Source: Sphingopyxis sp. GW247-27LB
GTDB taxonomy: Bacteria > Pseudomonadota > Alphaproteobacteria > Sphingomonadales > Sphingomonadaceae
DNA length: 64,000 nucleotides
Reading direction: 5' to 3'
NCBI RefSeq assembly: GCF_002277025.1
Contig: NZ_NIWD01000006.1
Coordinates: forward strand, 1-64,000
Both the position numbers and the translations under genes were made by a program. The notes below the pieces were generated by a model. The model did not search any database, was not told the origin of the DNA, and saw only the letters and a program-made list of their open reading frames with translations. Shown here piece after piece: positions 1-7,883 of the stretch (positions within the stretch are counted from its first letter, which is position 1; the number at the start of each line of letters is the position of its first letter).

Positions 1-148
1 CGGCGTTCGCCGCCGAACTGCATAAGCAATGGCCTGCGCAGCTACGCCCTACGGGCTCCGCTGCGCAGGCCATTGCTTACACCGCGCTCATGCGCAACAA
101 AGCTGCTGGGCTCTAATCCCGGCTGGTGGAAACTAGGGGGTCACGTCA
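1..148 (+). mobile_element. Right end of an IS3-family-like insertion sequence (partial)
   Basis: The end of a transposase reading frame (3-116) is followed by an IS-type terminus. On the minus strand the element edge at 148 reads TGACGTGACCCCCTAG, which resembles IS3-family terminal repeats of the TGACC-CCCC kind. The neighbouring receptor gene ends exactly at this edge and takes its TGA stop from the first three bases of the element. The rest of the element lies left of the window, so the other terminal repeat and the target duplication cannot be seen. The family assignment rests on terminus style and the short C-terminal peptide only. Confidence 0.6.
3..116 (+). CDS. C-terminal end of an IS transposase (partial, IS3 OrfB-like)
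   Basis: This is an open frame running in from the left edge and ending with TAA at 114-116. Its last residues contain RPTGSAAQ and TALMRNKAAGL, a tail type I associate with IS3 OrfB-like proteins of alphaproteobacteria. The DDE core would lie outside the window. A perfect 20-bp inverted repeat (23-42 and 60-79, 17-nt loop) lies inside this coding tail. Only about 37 codons are visible, so the family call is tentative. Confidence 0.5.
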   Translation, partial: AFAAELHKQWPAQLRPTGSAAQAIAYTALMRNKAAGL

Positions 149-1627
149 TTGGAAACTATAGACCTTGTCCCAATTCCATGCGGTCTGCGACGACAGCATC
201 AAGCTGTCCGAAATATCGATATCGAGGTTCAGGGATAGGATATCCGAACTGGCACGATAACGAGGGTCACGGACGGACGCTATTTCGCGCAGGTTACGCG
301 ATTGCATTAGACCCCCGTATGGATCCTTATAACCGAGCAGTCCGACCTGAAGGTTAGTGGTGGGATCATAGCCTACAGGACCCAAAATATTAGCTACGTG
401 CAAGCCGCTAATATAGGCAATCCCCAACCCGTTGGGGGTTCCAAAGGCTGCATCGTCATAGAGGCTGCCCGCCTTACAACCCGTGGAAAGATAGGCTCGC
501 CGTACTTCGTTGTATGAACCATCGGCTGGACCTGTTGAAGTTGATCCAATCATATCGGGACTGTCATCGCGGTGACAAAGCTGTTTTCCAGTGCGTGAGC
601 GGTTGTCGCTCTCGCGGAAGCGCTCCCATATGAAGTTACCACGGAGCCAGTCGTTCTCGAAACCGAGCGTCGTGCGGAGCGACCAAAGGTCGCGCCCGTT
701 GATGCGGTTCTTAGTGACGGAATTATAGTCATAACCATCGCGGTCTGTCATCGAGCCAGCGATACGGAGGCCAAGTTGATCTGAAACGATGGGAATATTG
801 AGCATCCCGGTCATGCGACGGCTGTCGTAATTGCCGACCTCGCCCTTGATGTTACCCTCGAACTTATTCAGCTTAGGCTTAGCGGTGATGAGGTTGATGA
901 CACCACCCGTGGCATTGCGGCCATAGAGGGTGCCTTGCGGGCCCCGCAAAACCTCGAGCCGCTCCATGTCGAAAAATTCCTGCTCGAAGAAGCGATTCTG
1001 AATCATCCCGATATTATTGAAGCTGACAGCGACGCCCGGATCGGTCGTTGCGGAGATGGCTTTGGTGCCGATACCTCGAATCGAAATATTGTAGCTTGAG
1101 AAATTCGATTTACTGAAAGTAAGGTTCGGCACCGCGCGCATAATGTCGGGACCGCCCTCAATCTTCTGTTCCTCCAGATTCTTCTGCGACAGCGCCGTGA
1201 TGGCGATCGGGACGTTCTGAGCGGATTCGACACGCTTTTGCGCGGTGACGATGATTTCTTCGCCGCGATAGCCGTCATCGGCGGCGGGCGTCGCGGCGTT
1301 TCCCGTGTTGGCCGATGTGGCAGGGGCGAGCGCCCAAGTGCGACCATCGCTCGACACGATCCGCAGTCCCGCATCGGCCGCAACGCGCCGGATGGCCTGA
1401 TCGACAGTCATCGAACCCTTGATCGCGCGAATAGTCTTGCCTCGCACCGCCTCTTCGCTGACCAGGATTTGCACGTCCGCTTGCATTGCCAGCGCCGGGA
1501 TGCCGGTCGCCGCCGACTGTGCCGGAACGTCAAAGCTCTTGGTCTGGGCCATCGCGGGCGTCGCCACCGCCACCGCATAGATTGCCACCGACGCCGCGAG
1601 CGCCCCGCGAAGATCGCGATACCGCAT
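146..1627 (-). pseudogene. FecA-type TonB-dependent receptor truncated by an IS element
   Basis: This is the N-terminal two thirds of an outer-membrane siderophore receptor. A signal peptide ends near ATPAMAQ. An STN signalling domain (about residues 30-95) follows, then a TonB box region (EEIIVTAQKR) and a plug domain with VLRGPQGTLYGRNATGGVINL. The barrel stops at about residue 493, where such receptors usually exceed 750 residues. The stop is the TGA at the tip of the adjoining insertion sequence. I place the start at 1627: GGAGG at 1634-1638 sits 6 nt upstream of that ATG but directly abuts the alternative ATG at 1633. The STN domain normally contacts the FecR-type protein encoded upstream. 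The truncated barrel is very unlikely to work. Confidence 0.85.
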
Positions 1628-1723
1628 AAACATCCTCCCCTATGTAGCGGCCTGATCATTCAGGCTCACATGGACAACGATGCTTGAGCGAAACTTTTTT
1701 GTAATTTTTTCTGAAAAAGTTTG

Positions 1724-2710
1724 TCAGTCCGACGACAGGATGATCCGGTCAGCGGTGATGACGGCGCGCGAATCCGTCAGCATTTCAACGGCGTGCGCGA
1801 AGGCGTCGGGTTCATTGGTGCGGAAGCGGCCGATCATCTTTTTTTGCCCGAGCGCCGCGTCGGATAGGGTGATCTTGCGGACGTTATAGCGGTTGAACTC
1901 GGCCACGGCCTCCGCAACCGTGTCCCCGTCGAACACGAGCTGGCCGGTGCGCCATGCCAGCGCCCGGTCGATTTCCTCGCTCGCAGCGACAACGGACACG
2001 GCGGCTTTGTCGGGGGCAATGAAGGCGCGCGTTCCCGCCTCGACGCGGCGGATATTGGTTTCGTCCCCGACGCGCCACACCTCAACGACGCCTTCGGTCA
2101 CTTGCACATCGACGCCGTTCGCCGCCCGCCTGACCGAAAAGGCCGTGCCGACCGCGCGAACGCGCACATCGCCAATCTCCACGACGAAAGGCCGGTCGCG
2201 GTCCTTGGCGACCTGAAACCATGCCTCGCCCCCCTTGAGCGCGATCTGGCGCACCTTCGGCTTCATCGTCACGTCGAGCGCGGTTTGCGTGTTGACGACG
2301 GCAAAGGAGCCATCGCTGAGCGGCGCCCGGCGAATTTCGCCTATCGCCGTCTGGATTTGCTCATCCGGCGCAGCGAAGAAATCCATACGCGGAAGGCCGA
2401 CCACCAATGCGGCGGCAGCGGCAGCGGCGGCACCGCCGCCCAGTATGACGCGCCGCCTTGAAAACCAGCCGCCGCCAGCGGCGGCCACCTCGTAAGCTGG
2501 CGGTTGTCCGGCGCGAAGGACGCTCGCGCGGTCGAGCATGTTCCATGCGACCTTGGCACGGAAATAGGCACCGCGACGGCGATCGTCACCCGCGAGCCAC
2601 GCCTTGAGTTCGGCGCGCACGGCAGGGTCGTGGCCCTCGCGGTCCATGCGGGCGACCCACTCGGCCGCGCGGTCATTGATCGCTTGTGCTGTTTCGCGTT
2701 CGCTCATCAT
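1724..2710 (-). CDS. FecR-family anti-sigma / signal transducer
   Basis: This is an inner-membrane protein relaying receptor status to a FecI-type sigma factor. It has an N-terminal cytoplasmic DUF4880-like region (AINDRAAEWVARMDREG, LKAWLAGDDRRRGAYFRAK) and a transmembrane stretch near residues 70-95 (RRRVILGGGAAAA, LVVGLP). A periplasmic FecR domain follows, then a C-terminal part (TGQLVFDGDTVAEAVAEFNRYN) that usually meets the receptor STN domain. The start at 2710 (or the adjacent ATG at 2707) gives MSERETAQAIND and overlaps the sigma gene by 38 nt in another frame, which suggests translational coupling. The gene is intact although its partner receptor downstream is broken. Confidence 0.9.
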   Translation of the reverse strand: MMSERETAQAINDRAAEWVARMDREGHDPAVRAELKAWLAGDDRRRGAYFRAKVAWNMLDRASVLRAGQPPAYEVAAAGGGWFSRRRVILGGGAAAAAAAALVVGLPRMDFFAAPDEQIQTAIGEIRRAPLSDGSFAVVNTQTALDVTMKPKVRQIALKGGEAWFQVAKDRDRPFVVEIGDVRVRAVGTAFSVRRAANGVDVQVTEGVVEVWRVGDETNIRRVEAGTRAFIAPDKAAVSVVAASEEIDRALAWRTGQLVFDGDTVAEAVAEFNRYNVRKITLSDAALGQKKMIGRFRTNEPDAFAHAVEMLTDSRAVITADRIILSSD

Positions 2711-3263
2711 ATCCCATTCTTGCCATTGCCCGCGCGGTCTTGCGATCGCCATCGGCTATCGACTGCAATATCAGCTTCATGCCCTTGGCAACCTCATTCC
2801 CGATTACAAATTCCGTAACCCCAAGCTGTTCGGCGACTTCGCGCTGCGACAGTCCATCGACCTTGCGAAGCTCAAAAATCCTTCGGCATCGGTCAGGCAG
2901 TCCCTCGATAAGACGCTGCACGCGTTCCAGTTCGCGCCGGGCGGCGACAACCCGTTCGGGCGTCGGTTCGTCCATTGCGATGCCTGTGTTCTCAATCTCT
3001 GAAACCGACTCCATGCTGACCACTCGCGCGCGACGCAATCGCATGAGAACGATGCTGCGCGCGGCGGTGAAGAAATAAGCGCGACCGCTGGCGATATGGC
3101 TCACGTCTTTCAGGCCCGCGATCTGGCAATAGGTTTCCTGTATCACGTCCTCTAGGTCGTCGGGATCGAGCGTGCGGAGAAGCCAGGCGCGCACGTCCGC
3201 TTCGTGGGGCATGATTTCCCGCCCCACCCAAGCCATGATTCTCGCGCGCTTCTCCCGGTTCAC
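2673..3263 (-). CDS. FecI-like ECF sigma factor
   Basis: This is a 196-residue extracytoplasmic-function sigma factor. Region 2 spans about residues 16-80 (LLRTLDPDDLEDVIQETYCQIAG, YFFTAARSIVLMRLRRARVV). Region 4 spans about 112-165 (RRELERVQRLIEGLPDRCRRIF, LSQREVAEQLGVTEFVI). It heads the sigma-FecR-receptor cassette and should direct transcription of the receptor when the FecR protein signals. The 9-mer GCATCGTTG occurs upstream of both this gene and the receptor and might be part of a shared promoter. An alternative start lies nine codons in (MAWVGREIM). Confidence 0.9.
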   Translation of the reverse strand: MNREKRARIMAWVGREIMPHEADVRAWLLRTLDPDDLEDVIQETYCQIAGLKDVSHIASGRAYFFTAARSIVLMRLRRARVVSMESVSEIENTGIAMDEPTPERVVAARRELERVQRLIEGLPDRCRRIFELRKVDGLSQREVAEQLGVTEFVIGNEVAKGMKLILQSIADGDRKTARAMARMGYDERTRNSTSDQ

Positions 3264-3400
3264 GTCATTCGACTTTTTCGCTCCCGTTCACCCCAACGAT
3301 GCACGACGGAGGATTTCCCGTAAATTTTGTTCAAATAGTTTCCGGTCGCGGCGATGATAGCATGACTGCGCGCGGTTAGGATTGTCAGCGAAGCACAAAA

Positions 3401-3425
3401 AAAGGGCGGGAAAATCCCGCCCTTT
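3401..3425 (-). terminator. Intrinsic terminator
   Basis: A perfect 11-bp stem (AAAGGGCGGGA / TCCCGCCCTTT) with an AAA loop has A/T runs on both sides, so it can work in both directions. It lies 19 bp downstream of the leftward small secreted protein gene. Confidence 0.85.
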
Positions 3426-3443
3426 TCTCTGATTTATCGTCGC

Positions 3444-3671
3444 TTAGCGGTTCGGATCGGCCGCAGCCTCGTCGCTCGCCGGTTCTTCCGCAGGCTCCGC
3501 CGCCGGTTCGGCAGCGGGTTCAGCGGCAGGCTCGGCGGCGGGTTCTGCCGCAGGTTCCGAAGCGGGTTCGGCCTGTTCCGTGTCCGTCGGCTGTTCGGCG
3601 GTCTGTGCGGCGACGACGGGCGCCATAGCGAAGCCGGCAGCGGCGACGATCGGGAAAGCAATTTTACGCAT
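3444..3671 (-). CDS. Small secreted Ala/Glu/Pro-repeat protein
   Basis: This is a 75-residue protein with a signal peptide (MRKIAFPIVAAAGFAMAPVVAAQ). The mature part is almost wholly acidic low-complexity sequence built on a repeated AEPA unit, ending DEAAADPNR. I recognise no catalytic domain. Similar short Ala-Glu-Pro proteins occur widely in sphingomonads as unannotated exported peptides. It is a single-gene unit with its own terminator. The short repeat makes it prone to length variation. Confidence 0.7.
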   Translation of the reverse strand: MRKIAFPIVAAAGFAMAPVVAAQTAEQPTDTEQAEPASEPAAEPAAEPAAEPAAEPAAEPAEEPASDEAAADPNR

Positions 3672-3920
3672 ATCAGGATGACCCCATTGTGGTTGTTGCG
3701 CCTATAAGCATGAAAAGCGATTTGCAGATTTGTAACCATGCGATCGGGCAACCCGTCCCGCGCTTCGCCCGGTTCATCCGAAGCGCGAACGAAGCAAAAC
3801 GCAATCTGACGTTAAAAAGTGACCCAGTAGCGAAACTTTGTTTCGCGAATGTCGCTGATTCGCTTGGCCGAAAAAAATGGAAAATCCACCTCCGCGCATC
3901 GTTGAAGGGAGAAGGAGAAT

Positions 3921-5093
3921 GTGAAAGGCATGAGCGAAGAAGCAGCGGCGGTAACGCGACAGGATATTTACGAACTCGTCTGGCAGAAGCCGTTGACGCA
4001 TCTCGCGGGAGAATTTGGACTCTCGGACCAGCGGCTTGCGCGATTGTGCGAGCGCGAGGACATTCCGCGTCCCCCTCCGGGCTATTGGAGCAAGCTCGCG
4101 GTCGGCAAGCACGCCGGTGCTAGGCCGCCGCTTCCAGCCGGAGAGCGAGCCGCGGACGCCCTAGTTATTTGTGCATCTGCCCTGTCAGAACAGACCCTCA
4201 CGCCGAAGTCGCAAGTCGAGCGGCTAAAGGCGGAACTGCCCGCCATTCGGATTTCCGAGCGGCTGATTCAGCCTCATCCGATCGTTACCGAGCGGATCGC
4301 TGCCCGTAAGAAAGAGATTCGCGCCCGCGCAGAATATTATGATCGCGGCTCGCGCGAGTGGAAGAAGGTCGCGCCTTTCGATCGTGCCGATCGCCGGCTT
4401 CTTTGTGTCCTCAACGCCATTTGTCAGGCGCTCGACGCTCACGGGATCGCTGTGGGACACGATGAGCGCGGCGAACCAACGGCGCGTTCGGGCCTTGATG
4501 CGATCAAGTTTCAGCTTCGCTTTCGAATGAAGCGGGTCAAGATACCGACCGGCCCGAATGGACGGCGCGCGCCGCTCAATGGGCCAGCCGTGGTGCCAAG
4601 CAGTCTGGAATCGACCGGCGATCTCATATTCGAGGTGACGAGTTGGATGCCCGCAGGCTTCCGCCGCCAATGGCGCGAAGGATCAACCTATAGGCTCGAA
4701 CAACTTGCAAGCGACATTGTGGCGACGGTGATGGTTGCGCTTCCGGCCATCGCGGCCGAGCGTGAAGCGAGGGAAGAACGCGCGCGCCTCTATGAAATGC
4801 GGGCGCAGCAGCAGCGAGAACAAGAGGCGCAGCGCCGCCTAGACAGAAATCGCTTTCGGCGGCTTGCCGAACATGCCGAAGCATGGCGCACAACCTCGCT
4901 CGTGCGCCGCTTCGTCGCGGCCGTGCGGAAAACTGACCTCGACATGGAAACGGTGATCGACGGCATGACCATAGCGCAATGGCTCAAATGGGCGGACGTC
5001 GCCGCCGATCGTCACGACCCGCTTTCGCGGTCGTTGGGCGTGATCGAATCCATCGCAGACGTGCATCGTTGGACCTACCCGACTGACGGTTAG
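3921..5093 (+). CDS. Conserved hypothetical protein with N-terminal HTH
   Basis: This is a 390-residue protein that I cannot assign to a named function. Residues 12-45 (TRQDIYELVWQKPLTHLAGEFGLSDQRLARLCERE) look like a helix-turn-helix, followed by PRPPPGYWSKLAVGK, a module I associate with accessory-island proteins. A charged coiled-coil segment lies near residues 275-310 (AEREAREERARLYEMRAQQQ). The start is GTG 3921 behind AAGGAG; ATG 3930 is the alternative. The stop overlaps the stop of the convergent integrase gene (TTAG at 5090-5093), which suggests a compact island unit. It may be a DNA-binding regulator or an accessory-function protein. Confidence 0.7.
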   Translation: MKGMSEEAAAVTRQDIYELVWQKPLTHLAGEFGLSDQRLARLCEREDIPRPPPGYWSKLAVGKHAGARPPLPAGERAADALVICASALSEQTLTPKSQVERLKAELPAIRISERLIQPHPIVTERIAARKKEIRARAEYYDRGSREWKKVAPFDRADRRLLCVLNAICQALDAHGIAVGHDERGEPTARSGLDAIKFQLRFRMKRVKIPTGPNGRRAPLNGPAVVPSSLESTGDLIFEVTSWMPAGFRRQWREGSTYRLEQLASDIVATVMVALPAIAAEREAREERARLYEMRAQQQREQEAQRRLDRNRFRRLAEHAEAWRTTSLVRRFVAAVRKTDLDMETVIDGMTIAQWLKWADVAADRHDPLSRSLGVIESIADVHRWTYPTDG

Positions 5094-6319
5094 CGCCAAC
5101 GTCTTTCACCGACGACCAGCTTCACCGGCTCAAAGTCTTTCCGCAAGCGATCGAGTTCATCCGACCAAAATTGCATCATCTGAACGCGCTCGTCCCAATA
5201 TTCGCCTCTCGCATAGGCGCGCCGCACCGCGTTGCCTTCGGCATGGGCGAGCTGCCGCTCGATCGCATCGGGGTTCCAGCGGCCCATTTCGTTGAGCAAG
5301 GTGCTTGCCATCGCGCGGAAGCCATGCCCGGTCATTTCATCCTTGGCATAGCCGAGCCGACGCAGCGCGCCGTTGATGGTGTTTTCGGACATGGGGCGGC
5401 TGGCCGAACGCAGCGACGGGAAAAGAAACCGGCTCAAGCTGGCGTCATGTTCCAGCGTGGCGATGATTTCCAAAGCCTGCCGGGAAAGCGGAACCTTGTG
5501 GACCCGGCGCATTTTCATCTTGCTCTCGGGGATGGTCCAAACCCCGTTGTCGAGGTCAAACTCCTTCCATTCGGCATAGCGCAGTTCACCGGGGCGGACG
5601 AAAACATGGGGCAAGAGGCGCAGCGCGGTCAAAGTGGACGGATGGCCTTCGTAGCCCTCGATCGCCCGCAGCAGCGCGCCGACCTCCGTTGGCGTGGTGA
5701 TGGCAGCGCGATGCGTCACCTTCGGCGTAATCAGCGCCCCGCGCAGATCGGCGGCAACGTCGTGATCGGCTCGAACGGTGGCAATCGCATAGCGGAAAAC
5801 CTGACCGCATATGCTTCGCAGGCGATGGGCGGTTTCGTGCTTCCCCTTCGTCTCAAACTTGCGAAGCAGGGTCAGCAATTCAAACGGCTTGATTTCGGCA
5901 ATCGGCCGATGCCCGATCGACGGATACGAGAAGTCCAGCAACCACCGGTTCTTCTTCATAGTGGCGGGTGCAAGACCTTCCTTCTCGACTTTGGTAAGCC
6001 ATTCCTCCGCGACCGCCCGGAACGTGTTTGCTGCCGCGACGCTCGCCGCCGCCTTGTCCAGCCTGGCTTGCTCGGCGGGATCGCGGCCCGTGGCGAGCAG
6101 GCGCCGCGCGTCGTCACGCTTGGCTCTGGCCCCCGCGAGGTCAACATCGGGCCAAACGCCAAAGGCCAGCGTCTTCTCTTTGCCAAGGAATCGGTAGTTC
6201 ATTCGCCAGTATCGGCGGCCCGATGGCGACACGAGCAGATAGAGGCCGCCCGAATCACTCATCTTGTATTGCTTGTCGCGGCCCTTGGCCGCCTTGATCG
6301 CTACCGCCGTCAGTCCCAT
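5090..6319 (-). CDS. P4-type tyrosine integrase (island integrase)
   Basis: This is a 409-residue site-specific recombinase. The N-terminal DUF4102-type arm-binding domain (KMSDSGGLYLLVSPSGRRYWRMNY) is followed by a core-binding and a catalytic domain. The catalytic Arg lies in RPGELRYAEW, the HxxR pair in GHGFRAMASTLLNE, the third motif in QLAHAEGNAVRRAYARGEYWDER, and the tyrosine in RRAYARGEY. Its 5' end lies 163 bp from the 3' end of tRNA-Gly(TCC), the usual attachment target of this family. The element therefore probably extends leftward through the receptor cassette. The gene looks intact. Confidence 0.93.
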   Translation of the reverse strand: MGLTAVAIKAAKGRDKQYKMSDSGGLYLLVSPSGRRYWRMNYRFLGKEKTLAFGVWPDVDLAGARAKRDDARRLLATGRDPAEQARLDKAAASVAAANTFRAVAEEWLTKVEKEGLAPATMKKNRWLLDFSYPSIGHRPIAEIKPFELLTLLRKFETKGKHETAHRLRSICGQVFRYAIATVRADHDVAADLRGALITPKVTHRAAITTPTEVGALLRAIEGYEGHPSTLTALRLLPHVFVRPGELRYAEWKEFDLDNGVWTIPESKMKMRRVHKVPLSRQALEIIATLEHDASLSRFLFPSLRSASRPMSENTINGALRRLGYAKDEMTGHGFRAMASTLLNEMGRWNPDAIERQLAHAEGNAVRRAYARGEYWDERVQMMQFWSDELDRLRKDFEPVKLVVGERRWR

Positions 6320-6481
6320 GAGGGTATCTCTCCATCACCGCTTGAGACATACCCCGATATATACCCTCAAATTTGCCGGGTGCGCCGAGATACGCCTGCA
6401 TCAACAGGGACGGTTATAGCAGAAAAAATGGGAGAAATCAGCCGTTTTTTGGACGTTGCCGGACGTCCTCGGAAGGGCCTC

Positions 6482-6555
6482 TGGAGCGGGTAGCGGGAAT
6501 CGAACCCGCCTAGCTAGCTTGGAAGGCTAGAGCATTACCACTATGCTATACCCGC
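6482..6555 (-). tRNA. tRNA-Gly(TCC)
   Basis: The 74-nt gene folds into a cloverleaf with acceptor GCGGGTA / TACCCGC, anticodon stem CTAGC / GCTAG with loop CTTCCAA (anticodon TCC), and T-arm GCGGGTTCGATTCCCGC. The 3' CCA is encoded. Its 3' end faces the P4-type integrase, so it is the likely attachment site of that island. Confidence 0.95.
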
Positions 6556-6655
6556 ATCTCCAAGGCTGGCGGCGATTGCCAGTTTGCGGCGCCAGCGTCA
6601 AGCGAAACGCCGCGCCGCGATTGAGAACATCGTGGCAACATGCTAGGCCACACGA

Positions 6656-7780
6656 GTGAGCGAGACCGAAGCCAGCGACGACGATGAGCCAGCGGACGCC
6701 CCGATCCGCAAGATCATCCATGTCGACATGGATGCCTTCTACGCCTCGGTCGAGCAGCGCGACGACCCGGCGCTGCGCGGCAAGCCCGTCGCGGTCGGCG
6801 GATCGTCGCGGCGCGGCGTGGTCGCGGCGGCCTCCTATGAGGCGCGCAAGTTCGGCGTCCGCTCGGCGATGCCGAGCATCACCGCGAAGCGCCAGTGCCC
6901 CGACCTGATTTTCGTGCCGCCGCGCTTCGAGGTCTATCGCGACATCTCGCACCAGATCCGCGCGATCTTCGGCGACTATGCCGACGAGGTCGAACCGCTC
7001 TCGCTCGACGAGGCCTATCTCGACGTCAGCCGCGACAAGGGGGGGCTGGGCAGCGCCACCGCGGCCGCACGACTGATCCGCCGCCGCATCGCTGAGGAAA
7101 CCGGGCTGACCGCGTCCGCCGGCGTCTCCTACAACAAGTTCATCGCCAAGCTCGCGTCGGACCAGAACAAGCCCGACGGGCTGACCGTCATCCCGCCGGG
7201 CAAGGGCGCCGCCTTCGTCCAGACGCTCTCGATCCGCCGCTTCCACGGCATCGGCCCGGTGACCGCGGCGAAGATGGAGGGGCTCGGAATCTTCTCGGGC
7301 GCCGATCTCGCCGCGAAGGACCTCGATTGGCTCGCCGCGCATTTCGGCAACAGCGCCGAATGGCTCCACAATCTGGCGCGCGGGATCGACCATCGGCGGG
7401 TCCGGTCGAACCGGCCGCTCAAATCGCTGGGCGGCGAGCGGACCTTCTTCAACGACCTGATCACCGACACCGAAATCCGCGAAGCGCTCGCGCATGTCTG
7501 CACCGTGGTGTGGGACCGCGCCGCGAAAAAGCAAGCGCGCGGGCGCACGGTGACGCTCAAGCTGCGCTACGCCGATTTCAGGACGATCACGCGGGCGAAG
7601 TCGGTACCGTTCGCGATCGGAGACGGCGCGGGCCTGCTCGCGGCGGGCGAAGCGATTCTCGCGCCGCTGCTACCGGTGGAACAGGGCATCCGGCTGCTGG
7701 GAGTGACGCTGAGCAAGTTCGAGGGTGAAGAGGATGAGGAGGAAGCGGCGGGGCCAGCCGATCTGCTGAGCCTTATCTAG
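6656..7780 (+). CDS. dinB: DNA polymerase IV
   Basis: This is a Y-family translesion polymerase of 374 residues. Motifs are IIHVDMDAFYASVEQRDDPAL (first catalytic Asp), VVAAASYEARKFGVRSAM, and EPLSLDEAYLDV (catalytic DE). HhH-type residues appear in FHGIGPVTAAKMEGLGI, and the little-finger domain in ARGRTVTLKLRYADF. The start is GTG 6656, giving a short acidic N-terminal extension of about 17 residues before the family's usual beginning. It is monocistronic and faces prfC, with a large palindromic repeat between the two genes. No SOS box was identified with confidence. Confidence 0.95.
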   Translation: MSETEASDDDEPADAPIRKIIHVDMDAFYASVEQRDDPALRGKPVAVGGSSRRGVVAAASYEARKFGVRSAMPSITAKRQCPDLIFVPPRFEVYRDISHQIRAIFGDYADEVEPLSLDEAYLDVSRDKGGLGSATAAARLIRRRIAEETGLTASAGVSYNKFIAKLASDQNKPDGLTVIPPGKGAAFVQTLSIRRFHGIGPVTAAKMEGLGIFSGADLAAKDLDWLAAHFGNSAEWLHNLARGIDHRRVRSNRPLKSLGGERTFFNDLITDTEIREALAHVCTVVWDRAAKKQARGRTVTLKLRYADFRTITRAKSVPFAIGDGAGLLAAGEAILAPLLPVEQGIRLLGVTLSKFEGEEDEEEAAGPADLLSLI

Positions 7781-7783
7781 TCT

Positions 7784-7876
7784 CGTCATTGGGAGGAGCA
7801 TAGCGACGAAGCAATCTCCAGCTATCGGAATGCACTTTCGATAGCTGGAGATTGCTTCGCTCCGCTCGCAATGACG
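7784..7876. repeat. Palindromic intergenic repeat (copy 1)
   Basis: This is a long imperfect palindrome whose core arms GAAGCAATCTCCAGCTATCG (7808-7827) and its complement close an 11-nt loop. Outer ends read CGTCATTG and CAATGACG. The same family recurs at 19505-19576. It fills the gap between convergent dinB and prfC and may act as a bidirectional terminator. Confidence 0.85.
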
Positions 7877-7883
7877 GCCGATT

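Noticed and set aside
35..145. Hairpin near the left edge as an integron attC site
   Set aside because: It lies within the transposase reading frame and there is no cassette structure or integrase next to it.
3480..3570. Repeated GCGGGTTC-like units in the small secreted gene as a regulatory or CRISPR repeat
   Set aside because: They are in-frame codon repeats of a low-complexity AEPA protein, with no spacers.
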